Source: Pseudomonadota bacterium
GTDB taxonomy: Bacteria; Pseudomonadota; Gammaproteobacteria; Burkholderiales; Rhodocyclaceae
Direction of reading: 5' to 3'
Length of the DNA: 64,000 bases
NCBI GenBank assembly: GCA_018261905.1
Contig: JAGTRU010000006.1
Coordinates: 1 to 64,000 of the forward strand
Both the position numbers and the translations under genes were made by a program. Position 1 is the stretch's first letter. Each line of letters starts with the position of its first letter. This document shows positions 40,517-48,141 of the stretch, piece after piece. The notes beneath the pieces were generated by a model. That model was not told where the DNA came from, made no database searches, and worked only from the letters and a program-made list of their open reading frames with translations.

Positions 40517-41158
40517 ATGATCAAACAGCAAGTCAGCGGTACGGTATATGGCGTCATTCTCAATGACGCAGCCTCCGTGCAAAAAATCGGTTCGCTCGAA
40601 GAGGCGCCTTACAAGGGCGCCCCGAAAGCCCCGGCCCTCTACATCAAGCCGGCCAATACCCGCGCAGCCTGTGGCGTAGCGGTAAACCTTCCGGGCGATG
40701 CCAAAACGGTCGAGGTGGCCGCCACCATCGGTCTGGTCATGGGCCGCGCCGCCGGTCGCCTGACGGCTGAAAACGCACTCGACGCCGTTGCCGGCATCGT
40801 GCTCGCCGCTGACCTGAGCCTGCCGCACGCCAGCTACTACCGCCCGGCGATCCGCGAAAAGTGTTTCGATGCTTCGCTGCCGCTGTCTTCGGTCAAGCCG
40901 CTGGTCGATCTCGGTCAACTGGTCCTGAACACCGAAATTGACGGCAAGGTCGTCGACTCCCGTTCGCTGGCTGGCCTGATCCGCCAGCCGGCCCAACTGC
41001 TCGCTGATGTCACCGAGTTCATGAGCCTGCGCCAGGGCGACGTGCTGCTCGTCGGTGTCAGCTACCAGGCGCCGCAAGCCGCGGCCGGCAGCAAGATCAC
41101 GCTCAGCGCCGACGGTGTCGGCAGCCTGAGCTTCACCATCGCAGGAGCACAAGCATGA
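40517..41158 (+). CDS. hpaG1: Homoprotocatechuate pathway isomerase/decarboxylase, N-terminal-type subunit
   Basis: A 213-residue fumarylacetoacetate-hydrolase-fold protein matching the N-terminal half of the bifunctional HpaG/HpcE enzyme. FAH-fold features are LYIKPANTRAACG, EVAATIGLVMGRAAGRL (metal-binding Glu) and LADVTEFMSLRQGDVLLVGV. With HpaG2 it decarboxylates 5-oxopent-3-ene-1,2,5-tricarboxylate and isomerises the product in the cytosol. In E. coli the two halves are one protein; here they are two genes overlapping by 4 bp. GGAG precedes the ATG at 40517. Confidence 0.9.
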   Translation: MIKQQVSGTVYGVILNDAASVQKIGSLEEAPYKGAPKAPALYIKPANTRAACGVAVNLPGDAKTVEVAATIGLVMGRAAGRLTAENALDAVAGIVLAADLSLPHASYYRPAIREKCFDASLPLSSVKPLVDLGQLVLNTEIDGKVVDSRSLAGLIRQPAQLLADVTEFMSLRQGDVLLVGVSYQAPQAAAGSKITLSADGVGSLSFTIAGAQA

Positions 41159-41916
41159 AGCACGGTCGTATCAGTTACAACGGCGCCGTTCATCAGATCA
41201 CCGAAGCCGCCGATGGCCGGGTCCGCCTGGCCGACGGTAGACTGCTCGCGGAAGGCGATTTTCAGTGGCTGCCGCCGGTCGAAGTCGGTACCGTCTTCGC
41301 GCTCGGCCTGAACTACGCCGACCACGCCAAGGAACTTGCCTTCAAGGCGCCGGAAGTGCCGCTCGTCTTCCTCAAGGGGCCGAACACGATCACCGGTCAT
41401 AAGGCGCAGACGCGCCGCCCGGCCGACGCAACCTACATGCACTACGAGTGCGAGCTGGCCGTGGTCATTGGCAAGACCGGCAAGAACGTCGCCAAGGCTG
41501 ACGCCATGGACATCGTCGCCGGCTACACCGTGGCCAACGACTACGCCATCCGCGACTACCTTGAGAACTATTACCGCCCGAACCTGCGCGTCAAGAACCG
41601 CGATGCCTGCACGCCGCTCGGCCCCTGGCTGGTCGACGCCGCCGACGTGCCGAATCCGATGGCGCTCAAGCTGACCACCCGCGTCAATGGCAAGACGACG
41701 CAGGAAGGCACGACGGCCGACATGATTTTCGACATCGCCACGCTGATCGAATACCTGTCGTCCTTCATGACGCTGAATCCGGGCGACGTCATCCTGACTG
41801 GCACGCCGGAAGGCCTGGCCGACGTCAAGGCGGGCGATGTCATCGAAACCGAAGTCGAAGGGGTCTGTTGCCTGGTCAACAGCATCGTCGACGACGCGAC
41901 TTATTTCGCTAACTGA
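41155..41916 (+). CDS. hpaG2: Homoprotocatechuate pathway isomerase/decarboxylase, C-terminal-type subunit
   Basis: A 253-residue FAH-family protein corresponding to the C-terminal half of HpaG. The active-site pattern is clear: FALGLNYADHAKEL, PLVFLKGPNTITGH, MHYECELAVVIGK (metal-binding Glu residues), GYTVANDYAIRDY and CTPLGPWLV, ending with LNPGDVILTGTPEGLADVKAGD. Works with HpaG1. Translational coupling through the ATGA overlap at 41155-41158 favours a hetero-oligomer. hpaE follows after 22 bp. Confidence 0.94.
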   Translation: MKHGRISYNGAVHQITEAADGRVRLADGRLLAEGDFQWLPPVEVGTVFALGLNYADHAKELAFKAPEVPLVFLKGPNTITGHKAQTRRPADATYMHYECELAVVIGKTGKNVAKADAMDIVAGYTVANDYAIRDYLENYYRPNLRVKNRDACTPLGPWLVDAADVPNPMALKLTTRVNGKTTQEGTTADMIFDIATLIEYLSSFMTLNPGDVILTGTPEGLADVKAGDVIETEVEGVCCLVNSIVDDATYFAN

Positions 41917-41938
41917 AGAACATAAAAGCGAGGACAGC

Positions 41939-43393
41939 ATGATCAAGCACATCATCAACGGCCAGAAGGTCGACAGCAAGGAAACGTTCGAAACCATCAA
42001 CCCGGCGACCGGTGAAGTCATCGACACCGTCGCCAGCGGCGGTACCGACGAAATCAACGCCGCCGTGGCTGCCGCCAAGGCGGCCTTCCCGGGCTGGGCG
42101 GCAACGCCGGTCAAGGAACGCGCCCGTCTGGTCAGGAAGCTGGGCGAACTGATCGCCGCCAATGTCGAGCCGATCGCCGACATGGAAACCGCCGACTGCG
42201 GTCAGGTCACCAACCAGACCAAGCGCGTGCTGATTCCGCGCGCCTCGGACAACTTCAACTACTTCGCCGAGCTGATCCAGCACATGCACGGCGAAACCTA
42301 CGACTCCGACACCGGTCATCTCAACTACACGCTGTGGCAGCCGGTTGGCGTCTGCGCGCTGATCTCGCCGTGGAACGTGCCGTTCATGACTGCGACCTGG
42401 AAGACGGCACCCTGCCTGGCTTTCGGCAACACCGCGGTGATGAAAATGTCCGAATTGTCGCCGTTGACCGCCAACCGCCTCGGCGAACTGGCCCTCGAAG
42501 CCGGCATCCCGGCCGGCGTCTTCAACGTCGTGCATGGTTTCGGCGACAAGGCCGGCGAACCGCTGGTCTCGCACCCGGATGTCCGCTCGATCTCCTTCAC
42601 CGGCTCGACCGCTACCGGCAACCGCATCGTCAAGGCCGCCGGCCTGAAGAAGTTCTCGATGGAACTGGGCGGCAAGTCGCCGTTCATCATCTTCGACGAC
42701 GCCGACTACGAGCGCGCCCTCGACGCCGCCATCTTCATGATCTTCTCGAACAACGGCGAACGCTGCACCGCCGGCTCGCGGATCATTGTCCAGGAAGGCA
42801 TCTACGACAAGTTCGTCGCCGATTTCGCGGCGCGTGCCTCGCGCCTGGTCGTTGGCGACCCGATGGACCCGAACACCGTGATCGGCCCGATGATTTCCAA
42901 GGGCCATCAGGAAAAGGTCAATTACTACATCGAACTCGGCAAGCAGGAAGGCGCCGAAGTCGTCTTCGGCGGCGGCACGCCGGTCGTCGCCGACAAGTTC
43001 AAGAACGGTTTCTGGGTCCAGCCGACCGTGTTCGCCAATGTCGACAACAAGATGCGCATCGCCCAGGAAGAAATCTTCGGGCCGGTGCCCTGCATCATCC
43101 GCTTCAAGACCGAAGAGGATGCCGTGCGCATCGCCAACGACACCATCTACGGCCTGTCGTCCTACCTGTGGACCAATAACACCGGCCGCGCCATTCGTCT
43201 GGCCAAGGCCATCGAGTCCGGCATGACCTTCGTCAACAGCCAGAACGTGCGCGACCTGCGTCAGCCGTTCGGCGGTTCCAAGGCTTCTGGCACCGGTCGT
43301 GAAGGCAACCACTACAGCTACGACGTGTTCTGCGAAGCCAAGAACATCGCCGTCTCGTATGGCAGCCACCACATCCCGCGTTGGGGCGTCTGA
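41939..43393 (+). CDS. hpaE: 5-carboxymethyl-2-hydroxymuconate semialdehyde dehydrogenase
   Basis: A 484-residue NAD-dependent aldehyde dehydrogenase that oxidises the ring-opened semialdehyde formed by HpaD. NAD-binding ALISPWNVPFM and SFTGSTATGNR, catalytic Glu in SMELGGKSPFI and Cys in NNGERCTAGSR are present. SQNVRDLRQPFGGSKASGTG near the C-terminus is typical of the HpaE subgroup. The ATG at 41939 (MIKHIINGQKVD) is preceded by GCGAGGAC; the longer frame from 41837 overlaps hpaG2 and is not used. It is separated from hpaD by a repetitive element at 43401-43499. Confidence 0.94.
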   Translation: MIKHIINGQKVDSKETFETINPATGEVIDTVASGGTDEINAAVAAAKAAFPGWAATPVKERARLVRKLGELIAANVEPIADMETADCGQVTNQTKRVLIPRASDNFNYFAELIQHMHGETYDSDTGHLNYTLWQPVGVCALISPWNVPFMTATWKTAPCLAFGNTAVMKMSELSPLTANRLGELALEAGIPAGVFNVVHGFGDKAGEPLVSHPDVRSISFTGSTATGNRIVKAAGLKKFSMELGGKSPFIIFDDADYERALDAAIFMIFSNNGERCTAGSRIIVQEGIYDKFVADFAARASRLVVGDPMDPNTVIGPMISKGHQEKVNYYIELGKQEGAEVVFGGGTPVVADKFKNGFWVQPTVFANVDNKMRIAQEEIFGPVPCIIRFKTEEDAVRIANDTIYGLSSYLWTNNTGRAIRLAKAIESGMTFVNSQNVRDLRQPFGGSKASGTGREGNHYSYDVFCEAKNIAVSYGSHHIPRWGV

Positions 43394-43400
43394 AACAACA

Positions 43401-43499
43401 CTCCTCCCCCCTTCAAGGGGGAGGCCGGGAGGGGGATGGGTTTCTCGTTGTGTTGGAGACCCATCCCCACCCCAACCCTCCCCTTGAAGGGGAGGGGGT
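43401..43499. repeat. Near-palindromic intergenic repeat between hpaE and hpaD
   Basis: About 99 bp made of facing arms: CCCCCTTCAAGGGGGAGG and GAGGGGGATGGGT on the left, ACCCATCCCCACCCC and CCTCCCCTTGAAGGGGAGG on the right, around a short centre near 43441-43456. It can fold into one long hairpin with a small self-complementary stem at each base. It resembles mobile REP/MITE-type intergenic repeats and lies inside an operon. Confidence 0.85.
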
Positions 43500-43521
43500 A
43501 GAAACTGAAGGAGACAACAAA

Positions 43522-44370
43522 ATGGGCAAACTCGTCCTCGCCGCCAAGATCACCCACGTACCGTCGATGTACCTGTCCGAAATGGACGGGCCGCACAAGG
43601 GCTGCCGCCAGGCCGCCATCGATGGCCACAAGGAAATCGCCCGCCGCATGCGCGAGCTGAAGGTCGACACCATCGTCGTCTTCGACACGCACTGGCTGGT
43701 CAATGCCGGCTACCACATCAATTGCGCGCCGAGCTGGGAGGGCATCTACACCTCCAACGAGCTGCCGCATTTCATCAAGAACATGCCGTTCTCGTACGAA
43801 GGCAACCCGGCCCTCGGCCATGCCATCGCCGCGGCGGCGACCTCGGCCGGCGTGCTTACCCGCGCCCACGACGCGACCAGCCTGGCGCTGGAATACGGCA
43901 CCCTGGTGCCGATGCGCTACATGAACGAGGACAAACAGTTCAAGGTCATCTCGGTCTCGGCGATGTGTACCGTGCATAACCTGGCCGACTCGATCGAGTT
44001 GGGCCGTGCCGTGCGCCGCGCCATCGAGCAGAGCGAAGGCAACGTTGCCGTGCTCGCCTCGGGTTCGCTGTCGCACCGCTTCGCACAGAACGGCGTGTCG
44101 GAAGCCTTCATGCACAAGGTCTGGGATCCGTTCCTGGAAAACGTCGACCGCCACGTCATCGAACTGTGGAAGAACGGCGACTGGAAGACCTTCTGCGGCA
44201 TGTTGCCGGAGTACGCGGTCAAGTGTCACGGCGAAGGCATGATGCACGACACCGCGATGCTGCTCGGCGTGCTCGGTGCCGAGGATTACCAGGGCAAGGC
44301 CGAAATCGTCACGCCTTACTTCGGTTCGTCCGGCACCGGCCAGATCAACGTCGTGTTCCCCATTCAATAA
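43522..44370 (+). CDS. hpaD: 3,4-dihydroxyphenylacetate 2,3-dioxygenase
   Basis: A 282-residue class III (LigB-type) extradiol ring-cleavage enzyme. It matches E. coli HpaD closely by eye: KLVLAAKITHVPSMYLSEMD, VDTIVVFDTHWLVNAGYHIN and LASGSLSHRFAQNGV. The Fe(II) ligands should be His in THVPSM, His in DTHW and the late Glu in the GEGMMHD region. It opens the ring of homoprotocatechuate. The start is the ATG at 43522 after GAAGGAGAC; the longer frame would translate the repeat. A second, more divergent paralogue follows directly. Confidence 0.95.
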   Translation: MGKLVLAAKITHVPSMYLSEMDGPHKGCRQAAIDGHKEIARRMRELKVDTIVVFDTHWLVNAGYHINCAPSWEGIYTSNELPHFIKNMPFSYEGNPALGHAIAAAATSAGVLTRAHDATSLALEYGTLVPMRYMNEDKQFKVISVSAMCTVHNLADSIELGRAVRRAIEQSEGNVAVLASGSLSHRFAQNGVSEAFMHKVWDPFLENVDRHVIELWKNGDWKTFCGMLPEYAVKCHGEGMMHDTAMLLGVLGAEDYQGKAEIVTPYFGSSGTGQINVVFPIQ

Positions 44371-44437
44371 GAGCGTAAAGCCATATTGATCCCCATACAG
44401 AGAAAACATCTTTTTCAAAATTCAGGGAGACAGTTTC

Positions 44438-45334
44438 ATGGGTGAAATTCTGATGGCCATCAAGTGCACGCACGTGCCGTCGATGCTTATTTCCGAACAG
44501 CCGGGACCCGCGCATGGGTGCCGCCAGGCTGCGATTGATGCCGAACGCGAGATCGGCCGCCGCGCCGCCGAACTCGGCGTCGACACATTCATCGTGTTCG
44601 ACACGCACTGGCTGGTCAATGCCGGTTATCACATCAACAACAATGCGGTGCACAAGGGCAATTACACCAGCCACGAGTTCCCGCATTTCATCCAGGACCT
44701 GCCCTACGAGTTTCCGGGCAATCCGGAGCTGGGCGACCTGATCGCCGAAGAAGCCACCGCCATGGGCGTCAAGACACGCGCGCACCGGGTTGCTTCGCTC
44801 GATCTCGAATACGGCACCATCCTGCCGATGCGCTACATGAATCCGGAAGGCAAGATCAAGGTGGTTTCGATCGCCGGCTGGAGCACCTTCGGCTCGCTCG
44901 AAGAGTCGCGCATCCTCGGCGAAGCGCTGGCCAAGGCCGTTGCCCGCAGCAACTGCAAGGTCGCCATCGTCGCTTCCGGCTCGATGTCGCACCAGATCTG
45001 GGAAAACCGCCTGGTCGAGGAAGGTTTCAACACGATCAGCCGCGAATTCAACAAGCAGGTCGACCTGCGCGCCCTGCAACTGTGGGAAGAAGGCCAGTGG
45101 GCCACCTTCCTGCGCATGCTGCCCGAATACGCGCAGTACTGCACCGGCGAAGGCAAGATGCACGACACCGCCATGCTGTTCGGCGCGCTCGGCTGGGACA
45201 AGTACGAAGGCAAGGCGGAGATCGTCTGCCCCTATTTCGAAAGTTCGGGTACCGGCCAGGTCGTCGTCAGCCTGCCGGTTGCCGGCATTCCGCTGGCCGC
45301 GCGCGGCATCGGCGCCGAAATGCCGGTTTCCTGA
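44438..45334 (+). CDS. Second class III extradiol dioxygenase, HpaD paralogue
   Basis: A 298-residue LigB-type dioxygenase, roughly half identical by eye to the preceding HpaD and keeping all metal-site segments: CTHVPSMLISEQPGPAHGCR, VDTFIVFDTHWLVNAGYHIN, ASGSMSHQIWE and GEGKMHDTAMLFG. It has a 14-residue C-terminal extension (IPLAARGIGAEMPVS) that HpaD lacks. It may cleave a related catechol, such as one with a different side chain, or be a backup. GGGAGAC lies before the ATG at 44438; an internal ATG at 44453 is possible. It is in the same operon, 67 bp after hpaD. Confidence 0.92.
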   Translation: MGEILMAIKCTHVPSMLISEQPGPAHGCRQAAIDAEREIGRRAAELGVDTFIVFDTHWLVNAGYHINNNAVHKGNYTSHEFPHFIQDLPYEFPGNPELGDLIAEEATAMGVKTRAHRVASLDLEYGTILPMRYMNPEGKIKVVSIAGWSTFGSLEESRILGEALAKAVARSNCKVAIVASGSMSHQIWENRLVEEGFNTISREFNKQVDLRALQLWEEGQWATFLRMLPEYAQYCTGEGKMHDTAMLFGALGWDKYEGKAEIVCPYFESSGTGQVVVSLPVAGIPLAARGIGAEMPVS

Positions 45335-45361
45335 CGCAATAACCATTTAAAGGAGCAAGGA

Positions 45362-45754
45362 ATGCCCCATCTGATCTTTGAAGTCACCGACAACCTCGAC
45401 GCGGCCGAAGCCGACGTCAAGAGCCTGTTGAAAAAAGCCAACCAGGTGTTGATTGACCAGGGTGGGGTGTTCCCGATCGGCGGCATCCGTTCCCGCGTCG
45501 TCTGGCTGCACGATTACTGTGTGGCCGACGGCACGGTGGACGATGCCTTCGTGCATGTCACGCTGAAAATCGGCGGCGGCCGCAGCGAAGAAGCCAAAAA
45601 GAAAGCCGGCGACGAGCTGTTCGCAATGATCTGCGACCACTTCGCCGCGATTTACGCAAAGCGCACGCTGGCCCTGTCGATGGAAATCGTCGAGTTCAGC
45701 GAATCCGGGACCTGGAAGCAGAACAATATCCACGCCCGTTACAAGAAGACTTAA
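45362..45754 (+). CDS. hpaF: 5-carboxymethyl-2-hydroxymuconate delta-isomerase
   Basis: A 130-residue tautomerase-superfamily enzyme (CHMI). Pro2 (MPHLIFEVTDNL), the catalytic N-terminal proline after Met removal, is present. Arg residues in GGIRSRVVWLHDY and the FVHVTLKIGGGRSEEAKKKA segment match CHMI. It moves the double bond of 5-carboxymethyl-2-hydroxymuconate before HpaG acts. AGGAGCAAGGA precedes the ATG at 45362, 27 bp after the dioxygenase paralogue. Confidence 0.94.
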   Translation: MPHLIFEVTDNLDAAEADVKSLLKKANQVLIDQGGVFPIGGIRSRVVWLHDYCVADGTVDDAFVHVTLKIGGGRSEEAKKKAGDELFAMICDHFAAIYAKRTLALSMEIVEFSESGTWKQNNIHARYKKT

Positions 45755-45774
45755 GCCCACCAAGAGGAATGACC

Positions 45775-46578
45775 ATGCTTAGCCAGGACATCATCGAAGC
45801 CACTGCCCGTCGCTTCCACGAAGCCGAAAAGACCCGCCAGCAGATCCGCCAGATTTCGCTGGATTATCCGGAAATCACCATCCCCGACGCCTACGCGATC
45901 CAGAAGGCCTGGGTCGACATGAAAATCGCCGAAGGGCGCAAGATCGTCGGCCACAAGATCGGCCTGACCTCGCGCGCCATGCAGATGTCGTCGCAGATCA
46001 ACGAGCCGGATTACGGCACGCTGCTCGACGACATGGTCTTTGCCGACGGCGGCGAAATCCCGGTCGACCGCTTCATCGTGCCGATGATCGAGGTCGAGCT
46101 GGCCTTCATCCTGAAAGACCGTCTCGAAGGCGAAAACGTCAGCATGCTCGACGTGCTCTCCGCCACCGACTACGTGATCCCGGCGCTCGAACTGATCGAT
46201 GCCCGCTCGCAGCGCATCGACCCGGAAAGCAAGCGGCCGCGCAAGGTCTTCGACACCATTTCCGACAATGCCGCCAACGCCGGCATCATCATGGGCGGTC
46301 GTCCGATCAAGCCGATGGACATCGACCTGCGCTGGGTTTCGGCGCTGCTCTACCGCAACGGCGTGATCGAGGAAACCGGCGTCGCCGCCGGCGTGCTCAA
46401 TCATCCGGCCAACGGCATTTCCTGGCTGGCCAAGCGCTTCGCGCCGCACGGCGTGGCGCTCGAACCGGGCCAGATCATCCTCGCCGGCTCCTTCACGCGG
46501 CCGGTGCCGGCCAGCCGTGGCGACACCTTCCATGTCGATTACGGCCCCCTCGGCAACATCACCTGCCGTTTTGTCTGA
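45775..46578 (+). CDS. hpaH: 2-oxo-hept-3-ene-1,7-dioate hydratase
   Basis: A 267-residue member of the 4-oxalocrotonate decarboxylase/hydratase (FAH-like) family. Typical segments are PEITIPDAYAIQKAWVDMKI, GHKIGLTSRAMQMSSQINEP with DYGTLLDDMVF, and MIEVELAFILKDRLEGENVS containing the metal-binding Glu residues. It adds water to the C7 dienoate before aldolase cleavage. AAGAGGA favours the ATG at 45775 (MLSQDII) over the in-frame ATG at 45769. 20 bp after hpaF. Confidence 0.94.
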   Translation: MLSQDIIEATARRFHEAEKTRQQIRQISLDYPEITIPDAYAIQKAWVDMKIAEGRKIVGHKIGLTSRAMQMSSQINEPDYGTLLDDMVFADGGEIPVDRFIVPMIEVELAFILKDRLEGENVSMLDVLSATDYVIPALELIDARSQRIDPESKRPRKVFDTISDNAANAGIIMGGRPIKPMDIDLRWVSALLYRNGVIEETGVAAGVLNHPANGISWLAKRFAPHGVALEPGQIILAGSFTRPVPASRGDTFHVDYGPLGNITCRFV

Positions 46579-46594
46579 AAATCAGGAGTCGACC

Positions 46595-47392
46595 GTGCAG
46601 ATGCCCCGCAATACCTTCAAGCGTGCGCTTGCCGCCCGCGAAACGCAGATCGGCCTGTTCCTCGGCCTGGCCAACGCCTACACCGCCGAAATCGTCGCCA
46701 CCACCGGCTTCGACTGGCTGCTGATCGATGGCGAGCATGGTCCGAACGACCTGCGCAGCATCATCGAACAGCTGCAGGCGCTGGCGCCGTACCCGGTCAA
46801 GCCGGTCGTGCGCACCGTCGACCACGACGTCGCCCGCATCAAGCAATTGCTCGACGGCGGCGTGCAGACGTTGATGGTGCCGATGGTCGAAACCGCCGCC
46901 GATGCCGAAAAGCTGGTCCGCGCCATGCGCTATCCGCCCAACGGCATCCGCGGCGTCGGCACGGCAATGGCCCGCGCCGCCCGCTGGAACGGCGTCGAAG
47001 GCTACTTCGCGCATGCCGACGAGGAAATGTGCCTGATCGTGCAGATCGAATCGACAACCGGTCTGGCCGGGCTCGACGATATCCTGCGCGTTGAAGGTGT
47101 CGACGCGGTCTTTATCGGCCCGTCCGACCTCGCCGCTTCGATGGGCCACCTCGGCAATCCGGGGCACGCCGACGTCAAGGCGGCGGTTGCTGCCGCGATC
47201 GGCAAGATCTCGGCGGCCGGCAAGGCGGCTGGGGTGTTCTCGGCTGATCCGGCTGCGGCGGAGGCTTATCGCGAGATTGGGGCGAGCTTTTTGCTGGTGG
47301 GGGTTGATGCGCTTTTGCTGCGGAATTCTGCCGTTGCACTGGCGGACAAGTTCAAGAAGGGTGATGTTGCGAAGGGTGGGGCGGCGTACTGA
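46595..47392 (+). CDS. hpaI: 4-hydroxy-2-oxoheptanedioate aldolase
   Basis: A 265-residue class II aldolase of the HpcH/HpaI family that gives pyruvate and succinate semialdehyde. LLIDGEHGPNDLRSI carries the catalytic His, VRTVDHDVARIKQLLDGGVQ, TLMVPMVETAADAEK, GIRGVGTAMARAARWN (active-site Arg) and IVQIESTTGL (metal-binding Glu) follow, and VFIGPSDLAASMGH holds the metal Asp. The start is probably GTG at 46595, 6 bp after AGGAG; the ATG at 46601 is 12 bp away and less well placed. Last gene of the hpa operon proper before a repeat-rich gap. Confidence 0.94.
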   Translation: MQMPRNTFKRALAARETQIGLFLGLANAYTAEIVATTGFDWLLIDGEHGPNDLRSIIEQLQALAPYPVKPVVRTVDHDVARIKQLLDGGVQTLMVPMVETAADAEKLVRAMRYPPNGIRGVGTAMARAARWNGVEGYFAHADEEMCLIVQIESTTGLAGLDDILRVEGVDAVFIGPSDLAASMGHLGNPGHADVKAAVAAAIGKISAAGKAAGVFSADPAAAEAYREIGASFLLVGVDALLLRNSAVALADKFKKGDVAKGGAAY

Positions 47393-47494
47393 TGGCTGCT
47401 TTTGCCTTTTCTTTGCGGCAAATGCTTTGCGGGCTAGCTGATCCGCTGGGTTCTGCGCTGGCGGCGCGGGCGTACTTTCTTTTGCTTCGCCAAA

Positions 47495-47917
47495 AGAAAG
47501 TAGCCAAAGAAAAGGCGACCCCCGGGTCGGCGCCGGGCGTTGCCCGGTCCCTTGCGCTACTCGGCTCAGACAGACGCAAGCCGAATGCCCCCGGCCGTCC
47601 TGCGTTGCTCAGCGCCTCTCAGGGGGACCCGAAAAGCGTCTCGGAACAACGGCTCTGCCCAGGAAAAAGCAAAAAGGGTGTTTTTTGGCGGTCGACCGCT
47701 AAAAACAGCCAAAAACCATTCTCACCGGTTCGGCGGCGACGCCTTTCCGGGTCCCCATGTGGAGCGCCGAGCAACGGAGCTGATGGCGGAAAAAGGGCGA
47801 GGACTGTCTGAGGCCCGGAGGGCCGAGTTCCGCAGCCCCCGCCAGCAGCGAGTAGCGCAGGGGAGTCGGCGCAGCCGACCGCGTAGCCTGGGGTCGCCTT
47901 TTCTTTGGCTACTTTCT
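47495..47917. mobile_element. 423-bp element with perfect 28-bp terminal inverted repeats
   Basis: The 28 nt at 47495-47522 (starting AGAAAGTAGCCAAAG and ending GGCGACCCC) are exactly reverse-complementary to 47890-47917. The left end is preceded by a nested hairpin: TACTTTCTTTTG (47473-47484) pairs with CAAAAGAAAGTA (47491-47502). No transposase frame is inside. It fits a non-autonomous MITE-like or REP-derived element. Confidence 0.88.
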
Positions 47918-47941
47918 CCAGTAGCCGAAACCAAGGCAAAG

Positions 47942-48043
47942 CCCGCCCCGCAAGGCGGAACCTCCACGCCAAACAAGAACAACACCTTCCGTAAGCAAGA
48001 CGCCCCGCAAGGGCGAAACCCTCACGCAAAAAAAGCACAACAT
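47942..48043. repeat. Imperfect tandem repeat after the TIR element
   Basis: Two units of about 45 bp: CCCCGCAAGGCGGAACCTCC at about 47945 and CCCCGCAAGGGCGAAACCCT at about 48003, each followed by CACGC and an A/C-rich tail with AACA. Function unknown. Confidence 0.65.
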
Positions 48044-48141
48044 CCGCCGATAACCACCGGCCAAGCCAACCAACATTCCCCGGTCTGACCCCAGACCACC
48101 ACCATTCAAAAAACGCAAAACCAAACCAAGGAGCCCACCTC

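Larger units (their letters stand above)
47393..48141. other. 749-bp repeat-rich intergenic region
   Basis: Separates hpaI from gabD. It contains the terminal-inverted-repeat element at 47495-47917, and then an imperfect tandem repeat at about 47942-48043. Frames in both strands are translations of these repeats, and no gene is supported. A promoter for gabD is likely in the last 60 bp (A-rich, with AAGGAG before the gabD ATG). Confidence 0.7.
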
